Shown: piece by piece, positions 46,569 through 56,428 of the stretch
Position numbering within the stretch: position 1 is the first letter of the stretch
Layout: the number at the start of each line of letters is the position of its first letter
DNA from: Silene latifolia
Taxonomy: Eukaryota > Streptophyta > Magnoliopsida > Caryophyllales > Caryophyllaceae
NCBI RefSeq assembly: GCF_048544455.1
Contig: NC_133538.1
Location: 452,923,311 to 452,987,310, forward strand
Direction of reading: 5' to 3'
DNA: 64,000 nucleotides
Notes under the pieces: model-generated
What the model saw: only the letters and a program-made list of their open reading frames with translations
Databases searched by the model: none
Told to the model about the DNA's origin: nothing
Position numbers and translations under genes: made by a program

Positions 46569-48200
46569 CCTGTAAGCAAAGGGCAGGGGGTATAATAAGA
46601 AAATAATGGCTAACAAAGGCTAAAACAGCACGAAATCAGCATGTGACAGCATTGACATCCCCAAACAGTCGAAAATTCGACTTCAACCCTTGAAATTCCC
46701 AACATTCCCCCGAAAAATTCGAATCATAACATGCAAATGGTGATAGCGGACGGGATGACAGTTAACAACAGCAGCAAGTAAGCAATGACTGAGGCTAATC
46801 AAGGCATGAAAGCTCATAAGCCGTCCTGACAATAAAACTTCGACCAAATACCCCTAATAGCATGTAATTGGCGATAAGGCGGTCATAACAGGTAATGTCA
46901 ACAGAAATTAAGCAACAAGAAAGTTACTAGGCAGATTACAGCAACAAAAACCATAATGACAGTCGAAAATTTCGACAATCCTGAACCCATATCACAAAAA
47001 TCGCGGAAAATTCGAATTAAACAAGCAACAACAGCGGGGAAAGGGGATTTGATCATTAAGCAAGATAAGTAAGGGCATACAATGACAAATTAAGTCAAAA
47101 ACTTCGACTAAACAGGAATTTCGAGCCCTAATTCCGATTTTTCCTCATAAAAATGCAAAGATAAGGAAATTAAAATGCAATGAAGCTAGAGGAAACACTT
47201 ACTTGATGAATACAACCTACAAATACAATAAATCTTCAATCAAACAAGCAAAAGAGGCGAATTTTCGTTCGAAAAATCGCAAACCCTAACCCTCTTCGAA
47301 AACCATGTAAATGGACACCAATCAAGGGGAAAATAAGGGGCTATGATAGATTAATTGGCTAGTAAGAGATTGTAGGTGGCGGATTTGGACATTGGGCAAG
47401 AAAAAATGGGGATTTGGGGATTATTTGATCACAAAAGGGGAGTGTTAGACGAAATTAGGGATAAAATGAAATTAGAAATAAAACAATAGAGTTTAAGACA
47501 AAAAACTCCCTGTCCTGTTGTATTCACTCGATCGAGTGGTTTTAAACCGCTCGATCGGGGACTTTTGAAGATCCAGTTTCTCGATCGAGTAGAAATCTAC
47601 TCGATGGAGAAGTCCCACTTTAGGCTTTACTCGATCGACTGGAAAAAACACTCGGTCGATCAATTTTTCACTCAATCGAGTACAAAAATTACTCGATCGA
47701 GCTCTTTTCTCATGTTAGCTCCTGAATTTCGTCAATTCTTCCTTGGAATGCGTAAAACTTCCCCAAACCTGCATAAAATCACTTGCAAAAATATCCCAAC
47801 ATACCAAAAACGCATATAAACAGTCTATAGTCTTAATTCTACGCTAAAGAGCAGTCTATAAACTAATTGTCCTAATTAAAAGCAATAAAATAAATTCAAC
47901 GGAAAATTCAAAATTATCTATTATAAAGTGTTACACGGGGCAATTCCCCGTTTAATTCCCGAGAGCAATTCAAGAGCCCCTTGAAGGGCTCCCGACGGAG
48001 GACGTCACCTCAAAGAACATTGATCGTCCTCTTCAACTTTCATGAGCATGAATTATCGTTCAAACGGTATGAGGGGAGTAGTTCACATCCACATAAGCGA
48101 ATCGTTCTCGTCCTTGCTCCTCTATCACCGGCTGTAGCATCATCATCTCCAATTTGATTGACAGTAATTACACCATTCCCCTTGACAGCTCCTTCATTGC
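46569..48200 (-). other. ATH-C intergenic region replacing pol
   Basis: Between the end of the protease block and the env-position ORF. The stretch 47935-48010 resembles the sequence after integrase in ATH-1 (short inverted segments such as CAATTCCCCGTTTAATTCCC). RT, RNase H and integrase, about 3 kb in ATH-1, are gone. Holds a palindrome array (47526-47703). No gene seen. Confidence 0.6.
47526..47703 (-). repeat. Palindrome array upstream of ATH-C env-position ORF
   Basis: About eight copies: CACTCGATCGAGTGG, CGCTCGATCGGGG, CTCGATCGAG, CTCGATGGAG, CTCGATCGACT, CTCGGTCGAT, CTCAATCGAG and CTCGATCGAGC. Same relative place as the array at 21692-21866 in ATH-1. Confidence 0.9.
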
Positions 48201-48990
48201 TTTCATCTCAGAATTCACAAAGAAGGAAAATGCAGACGAACTTTCCTCCTTTTTGCTCTCGGTGCGAGGCGGAGGGGTAACAATTGCAAAGACAATACTC
48301 CAAATTTTCATCCGGAGTGTCAATAATAGGGTCGATAGAAGAGGACATTGCAAGGCCGAGCTTGCATGGGAGTCCTCCGGGACTTAGACGATGAAAAATT
48401 AGCTCCTCGTCCCCTACCCGAAAGGTCAAAGTCTTTCCCCGACGTCTATAATCGCACGGGCAAAGTGGACAAAAATGCTCTCCCTAAAATAATAGGGGTG
48501 TGTGCATCTTCGGGGATGTCTAAGACAATGAAATCAACGGGAATAAAGAACCTCCCGATCCTCACAGTACGTTCTTCTACTATGCCTAGTGGCCGTGATA
48601 TACTACGGTCGGCCATCCGACTGGCCATGTTAGTGCAACTCGGCTTTGTCAAACCAAGTCTCTTGGCCGAGACAGACGGTAAGACACTTACGCTAGCGCC
48701 TAAATCGCATAGCGCATTATCAATCAAATAGTTACCGATATGACACGGAATTGAAAACTACCCGGTCCGATCGCTTAGAGGTAACTTATTTTGAAATAGG
48801 GTGACCCCACCTCGACCAAAGCTACGGTCTCACTATCACTAATACTCCTCTTACGCGATAACATTTCCTTCATAAACTTAAGATAAGAGGGTACCTTTGT
48901 CAGCAACTCAGTGAACGGCACAGTAACTTCCAAACTTTTCAGAAGTTCGACAAATTTGCCGAATTTTTGATTGGCCTTAGTATTCTGCAA
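48201..48990 (-). pseudogene. ATH-C protease region
   Basis: 48990-48775 has the lead-in FGKFVELLKSLEVTVPFTEL and VPSYLKFMKEMLSRKR. 48727-48446 has ALCDLGASVSVLPS, RFFIPVDFIVLDIPED and PIILGRAFL, the Athila protease. A frame change separates the two and more follow to 48208. The sequence stops matching pol soon after the point where RT would begin. Confidence 0.85.
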
Positions 48991-49170
48991 CCGCCTCGGG
49001 AAGGGAACCGTGATAGGTATCTCGAGTCCTTGTTTCTCTCTTCCAATGTATCTTCCGGAGCAAGTTCTGTATCCTTTAGACGCTTCTTACCTCTGGAACG
49101 AGGTCTTTCCGGTGATTAATCGCTTAAACGAGCACTAGCAGGCTCTCGAATAAGCTTCCCGTTATCAAAC

Positions 49171-49390
49171 TACTCGATCGACCAATGTACCCATTCGATC
49201 GAGTAGATTCTTCATCAATACCACTCGATCGAGTAGTTTTTTCACTCGATCGAGCAACTCCATTTTGCTCATCACTCGATCGAGTAGAAAAACTACTCGA
49301 TCGACCATTCTGCCTTTCCTGTTCACTCGATCTAGTGGTATTTTCACTTAATAGACCACTTTCGTCCCCAAATCTGCTCGATCGACCACC
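49171..49390 (-). repeat. Palindrome array in ATH-C gag-protease linker
   Basis: About nine copies of CTCGATCGAG or CTCGATCGAC and variants (ATTCGATCGAG, CTCGATCTAG, CTTAATAGAC). Inside coding sequence, giving repeated LDRV-type residues on one strand. Confidence 0.9.
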
Positions 49391-50971
49391 TGAAACCAGT
49401 CAATAGAGCACTTGCTTTGCCGTGAGCTTATTTTCTTCGACAGAACACTGTTCATCATCAGTTTTAGCTCTCCTCGGGTCTGATTCTTCATTTCCGGTCC
49501 CTCATATGAACGACCGCTTCTAAGATTGATGAAATTTACCGTCTCGTGTGGATTCTTCTCATTTTGAGTCGGTAATTGACCCTGCTTTCTTGTGAACTGA
49601 TTAGTGGCTAATTGGACAACTTGAGTTTCAAGTGCCTTCATGGACGCATCTTTCTGTTGATCACTCAATTGCCACTACTTCGTGAAGGCTTGCAACATAG
49701 ACGTAAGCTCACCAATTTCACTCACCCCACGGGAAGATGATGCACCATGGTTAGGAGGAGTAAAAGAAGGGGGCTTTTGAAAGCCTTGTTGATTCTTGTG
49801 TGGAGGGACATAAGGTCCGCTGTGGCCAAGTGCGGAGGAGGAGTGGGGTTGAGCACGTTCGACTAGTCCACCTCGTTGGGATGGATCGCCCCTTGATTAT
49901 TGTAATAGGAACCCCTCCTTGCCTATATTACGAAAGGCAAGGACTTGTTCCTTCTCTACAAGACACCAACAGCAGTGTGGCCATCATTACTCCCACATCT
50001 CTCACAAGAAACGGTCTCTCCTCTAGTAAGAACATGGACCGTCTGAGGCTCCCCCGCAGCTTGTAACTCCAACTTGTCAAACCTAGCATTCATGGTCTCC
50101 AGCTGAGCCAAAACCTGCTTATGAACTGCATGAACTGTCCTAATCCCATCCCTCGGGTTACCATATTCAGCACTGTGATTCGCCATCTCTTCAATAAGGG
50201 ACCATCCCTTATCATCAATTGTATTCTCCTGAAATCTTCCACTGGATGCCGCATCAAGTATGGCTCTCCTCGGTCGTCATACACCCCATTGTAGAACTGA
50301 TTAGCTAGGAACCATGGGTCAAAACCATGGTGAGGGATAGACCTCACCAACTTCTTGAATCGTGACCATGCTTCATAGAAACTTTCATCTAAGCCTGTCT
50401 CAAAACTAGTAATCTTGGCCCTCAAAGAAATTGGTGCGTTGTGGAGGGAAATATCTCTTGTAAAATGCAAGAGCAAGAGACTCCCAATCAGAACCCCAAA
50501 GAATGTGCGGTCCAAGTCGATCGACCACTCCCCGGCCGAATCGGCTAAAGAGAAAGGAAATAGAACTTCCTTAATCTTGTCCTGAGTTACCCCCTTAGTG
50601 GCGGGGATAGTAGAACAATAATCGGTAAAGGTCTCCATATGCTTCCTTGGATCTTCACCTGCCACACCTCTATAAATATTTCTCTCCACCAGATTGATAT
50701 AAGAGGGACGGATGTCGAATGTATTCCCATCATCAGTCTGGAGATTGAAACCCTTCGGAATAGAGAATGTTTTAGGCACTGAATGACTAGAAAGCTTTGG
50801 CATCTTTACTGGTGATAACGGACTGTCTTGGAAAAGAAAGTGATGTAGCTCTGGCTCGAAAGTACTCAAGTCTTCCTTTCGTGATTTTCTCTGCAGACAG
50901 AGTCTATGCCTGAATAGTCTCTCTAGTTCTGAATCAGCTGAAACTAATTCTAACCTGTCTGACCTGGGCAT
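49391..50971 (-). pseudogene. ATH-C gag
   Basis: ATG codons at 50971 (MPRSDRLELVSADS) and 50803 (MPKLSSHSVPKTF). Capsid region: YINLVERNIYRGVAGEDPRKHM, DYCSTIPATKGVTQDKIKEVLFPFSL, ISLRAKITSF, PHHGFDPWFLANQFYNG. Frame changes near 50480 and 50270-50100 break it; a cysteine-bearing segment CERCGSNDGH lies at about 50000. The tail carries NFINLRSGRSYEGP, the Athila hallmark, at about 49530-49500. Confidence 0.85.
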
Positions 50972-51066
50972 AAACAATACTGAAAGAAAATAATAAGAAC
51001 GGTCTCAAGTAATAGATATTCCCTGAGACGGATAAAATAAACGGAACGAAAACAAATAGGGCAATT

Positions 51067-51088
51067 GCCTCCCCGGCAACGGCGCCAA
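51067..51088 (-). other. ATH-C primer binding site (tRNA-Asp-like)
   Basis: On the minus strand the site reads TTGGCGCCGTTGCCGGGGAG, the intact Athila/Tat site, a few bases from the LTR. Confidence 0.9.
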
Positions 51089-51092
51089 AATT

Positions 51093-52580
51093 TGACACGT
51101 CTGTCGTATACCATTCAAAAATAAACTAACTCAACTAACTATATAGCTAGGGAAGTCAGGTCGATCTCCACAGGGAGGTAAGATAATCGTAGAAGTCCGT
51201 CTATTTGGTCACAAATGGGGGGGGGAGGGTTGTTTGATTTGTTATCTAAACTACGAGATTTAAAGGAAAGAGGAATAAAGGGTAAGAGCAATAAAAGCAG
51301 AAAAAAAGGATAAAACTATCAGATAGAGAGGGACATGTCAGGATTTCGGTTCACTACGGTAGTCCTGTGACTCAGCTATAAATGACTCGGACGAATTAAT
51401 GTAAGACGGATGTTAAAAGGTCCTTTCGATCCACTTTCTATCCTAAAATACTGCTAACTTAACTTTCATTCTCGTCAGGGTAGTCTACTGTTCATAGCAG
51501 GCCTATTTAGTCCAATCTTTCGATCTAGGATTAATTTTAGCCAGATTAAAGGTTAACTCAGAAGTGTGCACTCAACTAAGTTGAATAAATACAGTTAAAT
51601 TGCTATGGTGACAGAGTCTCGCAATTATTTCATCTGTTTCATTTACTGCATCGTCACTTTCCTACCGCAGATCCCTTAATCCCAAAATGAAAGGGGTTTA
51701 GCTACTCATGTCGCTAATTAAACTAACAGCAGATAGATTTCCAGTAGTAAACATTATGAAATAACAAGTAAAAAGCGTAAAGAGAAATTAGGGCAAGGGA
51801 ATTAAATGGAATAACAAGCAATTAAAACAACAAAGGATTAATTATTATTAAAGGAAGAGAGATGAATTACAATCAATGCGAATCCGGCGTAAAGAACACA
51901 AAATCCGAGCAAGAATAATTCCAAAAGTAAGGTTACAGTGGAAACAAAGTAACGCAGTAAAGTTTCTTGATAGATAAAAAGAATAGATAAAAAGATAGAT
52001 AATAAGATATCTAATAACCTAGTTAACGTAGGTTTAAATAGGAAAAGCAATTAAGTTTTGCGAAATAAACAACACACGGCCTAATTAAAGGCCCATAACA
52101 GCGAAACCACTCGATCGAGTGGATTAAAGCCACTCGATCGAGTAAACACCTCAGCAAATCTACTTGATCGAGTAGAAAAGTACTCGATCGAGTAACTGGT
52201 CTTTCTGCAGACTAAGGATCGAGTAGAATTCTACTCGATCGACCAATGGGAGACGTAAAAACCACTCGATCGAGTGGTAAAACTGCTCGATCGAGTACTT
52301 CGTCTTCATTTCAGCTCAAGTCCGCGCCTAAATGCCTCGTAATCCGTGCCATGACGCTTCCCAACGCAGTATCTTACTCTGAACAGATCCCGTCTCCTCT
52401 AAATACATGCAAAAAGGACGAAAAAGAGTACGATTCCACTACTTTCGCGTTCATTTCTACAAAATGGACAAAACGAACCAAAGTAGCCAATTCGGGGCAA
52501 AATACCATAAAAACAGTATAAAAATGCATAGAAATACGTGCTGAAATAGGCTAAAAAGACTATATATTAGGCACGTATCA
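51093..52580 (-). repeat. ATH-C right LTR (5' LTR in element orientation)
   Basis: Partner of 33105-34587. Array at 52109-52296 with the intact first copy CCACTCGATCGAGTGG, mutated by one base in the left LTR. Followed by ATACA. Confidence 0.93.
52109..52296 (-). repeat. Palindrome array in ATH-C right LTR
   Basis: Eight copies in the same arrangement as 34116-34303. Confidence 0.93.
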
Positions 52581-52672
52581 ATACAAAATCACACTTATTC
52601 ATGCCACACATCACTATATTGGTACACCATTCACAAAATAAACACATAGCGATCCCGACTCATATCCCATGG

Positions 52673-52819
52673 TGACCGGTTCAAAATTGTAGGGCGAGTT
52701 CGCGACTTAAGGACGTCTCCCAAGCCTTTGCATTAGCTCCTACAACTTTTACCCCGGATTCATTTTAATTTGACTCCCTATGTTCATTGGATTCATTGGT
52801 TATAGGTTTCACGATCGTC
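52673..52819 (-). other. CHR-A leader block conserved with CHR-B
   Basis: 147 bp next to the primer site, starting TGACCGGTTCAAAATTGTAG on the plus strand, clearly similar to 44258-44404 of CHR-B. It is conserved although CHR-A has no genes, so it may carry packaging or dimerisation signals. Confidence 0.6.
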
Positions 52820-52831
52820 GCTCTGATACCA
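52820..52831 (-). other. CHR-A primer binding site (tRNA-iMet-like)
   Basis: TGGTATCAGAGC on the minus strand, three bases from the LTR at 52835. Confidence 0.85.
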
Positions 52832-52834
52832 TTT

Positions 52835-54184
52835 TGTAACACCCCCATACTCCAAGTGCCTTACCAGGACCACTCAAGGCATGGAAGTGCTACCATCTCG
52901 GTTACCCGAGGCAATGATAATCAAATGACAATGAAGAAACATAATTTAAATAACAAAATAGTTTAAAGTGATTACATCATCAAAACCAAAACCAAAACCA
53001 AAACTGAAGACAAGATTCTCAGACGGTCTACTGCTAAAACTATCAAAGCTATAAAACATCGTCTGACACAGCGAAAGACTTCTAACTGCCACGTGATGAC
53101 TCATCCCAGCTATCCCATACGCGTCATATCATACCTGCTCAATAACTCGCCACCACCCCGAATGGATCACCACAGCTTTTAAAACATTAAACGGGTCAAG
53201 ACTAATCACACAATTTATATAAACCAACAAAACAAGAAACAAGCACTCTCACACGGTCACACACACAATCACACCCACTCCAATCAATCTCCGTCACACG
53301 ATCGTCCACCGGACCATCCGCCAGCTGGGGGACCGCAGCCGTACCCACCAAATCCCCACTCATCATACCGAGCGATAACCCTGTCCCATTAATGTGCACA
53401 TCCCCTCCCGTGGCGGGTTCCACGGAGAGCAAAACTAGGGCGTGAAGCCACTCCCGCAAGTGACTCCACTCAGCCGAGAACGCATCTCGAGAACCAGAGA
53501 CAAACAATCATAACCATCAAACAACAATCAATCAACAACCGTCTCAATACGAATACGATAACAATCAACAATCACACAACACCAACAAAGCATTATGGGA
53601 CTAATACTGAGTAAGGAAACCCTACCTGGAACAGCAACACAATCAGACGGTCTCAACAGCTGTATCAAAATCCCTCTTCTACGAATCCTCCTCCTAACAT
53701 ATAATCACATAATTACTAACAATCACAAAACTAACACAAATCCCCAATTCCCAAAATTAGGGTTTAAACAAAGTTAACTAAATACTATAAAATTGGTATG
53801 TAGATCTTACTCTTGACGCAAGGAACGCTATGATGCAAAGAACAAGATGATCCGACACTCCTAGCCTTGGGGATTTGCCAACAACGCGATGAGAGAGAAC
53901 TACGTAACTCCTTTTTCTTTTGAAAGGTTTAGAAAGGTTAAAAATGATGAAATAAATTGACGGAAACCTTTTATATCAAACTCGCGTTATTAGCAAAACC
54001 CGTCAAAACAACCCCGTAAAACACACTTACTCGATCGAGTAACTAACGTACTCGATCGAGTGCCGCTTACTCGATCGAGTACCCAACAGGTCAGAAACTA
54101 TTTTAAAACGCAAAACACACTTACTCGACAGAGTAAGGCCCACTCGATAGAGTACCCAGAGACTCATAAAACCGTGGTATTACA
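52835..54184 (-). repeat. CHR-A right LTR (5' LTR in element orientation)
   Basis: Starts TGTAACACCCCCATACTCC and ends GTGGTATTACA. Its palindrome array (54029-54155) has three perfect copies against four in the left LTR, one 21-bp unit fewer. Confidence 0.92.
54029..54155 (-). repeat. Palindrome array in CHR-A right LTR
   Basis: ACTCGATCGAGT at 54029, 54050 and 54069, then CTCGACAGAG and CTCGATAGAG. One unit is missing relative to the left LTR. Confidence 0.95.
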
Positions 54185-54189
54185 CAACT

Positions 54190-54651
54190 GGATTGTATGC
54201 ATTATTTATTCTCTATCGAGTTCTCTATTTTATATTGCTGCTGTTGGATTAAGTCTTGAACTGGATTGTTAAGATTGTTTAACAGTTTGGGTACATTAAG
54301 AACGGGATTCGTTTTAATTAACTATTCGTAAGCAGAATTGAAATTTGTCATTCACGATAGAATAATCAAGATTAGTAATTGAAACCGTCTTACAGTGACC
54401 AATTGTTATTGAGTGTGGATATATGCTTGGCTCTAAGACCCTTTTAAATCATTTGATACACCAAAAGTCATTAGTTTTACTACTCAATTTGCATTAGCTA
54501 TTAATCTTAGTTTATTAGGAAATCACTCAAACCTCCCCCCTTTTGTTACTACGATCTTTAATTACATTAAAGATCGACAGTTCCTACATTATAAATTGCA
54601 TAAATTGTTAATCTGATTCCCTTGGGTTCAACCCTTATTTTCGCTCTACTA
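54190..54651 (+). repeat. GYP-G LTR, 3' part
   Basis: Starts with the right copy of the CAACT duplication (54185-54189) and continues the AT-rich sequence interrupted at 27463. Ends where minus-strand RT of ATH-D begins. Confidence 0.5.
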
Positions 54652-56214
54652 GGCGGCGTTCAGCTGTCTGTAATCTATACACATCCGCCAACCAGTCACT
54701 ACTTGAGTGGGTATTAACTCATTTTTGTCATTCTTAACCACGGTGGTCCCTCCTTTCTTCGGGACCACCTGCACTGGACTCACCCATTAAGAATGACCAA
54801 CAGAATAGATAATACCTGCATCCAACAGCTTCATTACCTCAGCCATCACAACATCTTGCATCTTCGGATTCAGTCGGCGCTGACCCTGTCTGCAAGGTTT
54901 GTGATCTTCCTCCAGCTCTATCCTGTGCATACAAATATCGGGACTAATCCCCTTGATATCGTCCAAAGAATAACCCAAAGCTTTCCTGTTTTTCTTAAGT
55001 ACAGCTAACAACGAAGTCAGCTGATCATTATCAAGCTTAGCACTGACAATGACTGGATATCGCTCAGTATCCTCTAAGAAAACATATTTTAGATGAGAGG
55101 GGAGAGGCTTACGCTCAGGCACCTTTACCTCAATGGAGCAAAGGGTACTGGTCATTTGTTCCACTTGCTCTCCCTCAGCGTCAGTGAGTTCACGCTCATC
55201 TAAATCATATATAAGCAAATCCAGCACAACATCATCATCATCTGGGTTATCTGCACACTCATCCAAAAGCATAAGAGCCTCTAGTGGGTCCTTTAGAAAA
55301 GAACCCGACCAGAAGTCATAAAGAGACTCGTCAATAATATCAATTGAATAGCATGTATCCTCTATCATTGGCCAAGCTAAAGTGCTAGGCAGACTGAAAG
55401 TAATCGCGTCATCCCATACTGCAAGAGTCAAACGCCCTTGTTTATCATCAATAATGGCCCCAGCTGTACAAAGGAACGGTCTTCCTAATATAATTGGGGT
55501 CCGGGTGTCCTCAGCTATGTCTAAAACAATGAAGTCTATTGGTATAAAGAACTTGCCTATTTTCACAGGCACGTCCTCTAAGACACCCAAGGCTCTCCTA
55601 ACAGATCTATCAGCCATCGGTAGGGTAATATTAGTCAATTTAAGATGACCCATATTCAATTTCTTGCAAATAGATAGGGGCATGACACTGACGCTGACTC
55701 CTAAATCACAAAGAGCCTTATCAATAACCACATTGCCTATAACACAAGTAATAGAGAAGCTACCTGGGTCTTTCATTTTAGGTGGAGCCTTATTTAAAAG
55801 TAAATTACTAGACTCTTCCAAAAATGAAACGGTCTCAAATTCACTTAGCTCTCTCTTACGCGTCACAATATCTTTCATGAATTTAGCGCAAGTAGGTACC
55901 TGGGTGATAAGTTCGGTAAAAGGGACAGTTACCTAGAGGTTCTTCACAACGCCCACAAACTTACCGTAGTGTCGCTCGACCTTCGCATCCATCAGACGAC
56001 TTCGAAAGGGTACTCTGGTAGCAATGAGTGGACCCGCGACTTTCTCTTTACCTTTATTAGTGCGTGACGTCTTCACGGCAGGGGAAGATGACACGGTAGC
56101 GGAATTAGATGTCAAAATATGATCTCCGCTGGCTCTATCACTCAATCGACCACTTTTTCCATTCGATCGAGTGGTTTCATCTTGACAATTACTCGATCGA
56201 GCTGTTTGAACCAC
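54652..56214 (-). pseudogene. ATH-D protease and RT N-terminus
   Basis: After the linker: RHYGKFVGVVKNL, a TAG at about 55933, then PFTELITQVPTCAKFMKDI. The protease active site is ALCDLGVSVSVMPLS (Ala of DLGAS replaced by Val); KFFIPIDFIVLDIAED and PIILGRPFLC follow. RT begins PERKPLPSHLKYVFLEDTERYP, GYSLDDIKGISPDICMHRIELEE and KLLDAGIIYSVGHS, a TAA at about 54787, then WVSPVQVVPKKGG and GWRMCIDYRQLNAA up to the junction. All in one frame. Confidence 0.88.
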
Positions 56215-56428
56215 TCGATCGAGCTCTTGGATTTATGGCTCACTCGATCGAGTACAATTTTAACTCGATCAAGTAACTTCATCATCTAAACTATTCGATC
56301 GAGACGAATAAATTACTCGATCGAGTTCTTCAAATTGAGCACTACTCGATCGAGTAGTATTTTTACTTGATCGACTTAATTGAAGCATAATATCACTCGA
56401 TCGAGTTGTATTTTCACTCGATCGAGTG
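56141..56428 (-). repeat. Palindrome array in ATH-D gag-protease linker
   Basis: About thirteen copies, including an 18-bp perfect palindrome ACTACTCGATCGAGTAGT (56341-56358). Degenerate copies mostly show C-to-T or G-to-A at CpG (CTCAATCGAC, CTCGATCAAG, CTTGATCGAC); one creates an in-frame TGA near 56268. Confidence 0.92.

Larger units (their letters stand above)
33105..52580 (-). mobile_element. ATH-C: Athila-type element lacking RT, RNase H and integrase; host of CHR-B
   Basis: LTRs 33105-34587 and 51093-52580 (TGACACGTCTGTCG ... CACGTATCA on the plus strand) are flanked by ATACA (33100-33104 and 52581-52585). The tRNA-Asp-like primer site beside the right LTR sets the orientation as minus. 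Genes in order: gag (about 50971-49430), linker with palindromes, protease (about 48990-48200), then directly the intergenic region and env-position ORF (46568-45756 and 37410-36328, split by CHR-B). There is no room for RT, RNase H or integrase. Without CHR-B it is about 11.1 kb. Confidence 0.9.
27464..54184 (-). mobile_element. CHR-A: coding-free chromovirus-related element (LARD-like), host of ATH-C
   Basis: Terminal LTRs 27464-28792 and 52835-54184 start TGTAACA(C/T)CCC and end TATTACA, with duplication CAACT at 27459-27463 and 54185-54189. A tRNA-iMet-like primer site sits beside the right LTR on the minus strand and a purine-rich tract beside the left one, so it is read leftward. After removing ATH-C the internal region is about 4.6 kb and has no gag or pol. 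LTRs and leader are clearly related to CHR-B. It looks like a non-autonomous relative that would depend on proteins from a CHR-B-like partner. Confidence 0.85.
26529..54651 (+). mobile_element. GYP-G: 3' end and LTR of an older gypsy element, split by CHR-A
   Basis: 26529-26617 reads like the last internal bases of a Tat/Athila element (CATCGAGGACGAGTAAAAG, then a CATGGGGAATT tract). The LTR is inferred to start at 26618 (TCATACGACTAATTTAGTCG) and to continue, across the CHR-A insertion with its CAACT duplication, at 54190-54651, where GGGTTCAACCCTTATTTTCGC resembles the usual LTR end. Its left internal part is cut by ATH-1 at 26528. LTR borders are soft: the expected TG/CA ends are not intact. 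It appears to have inserted into ATH-D at 54651/54652. Confidence 0.55.
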
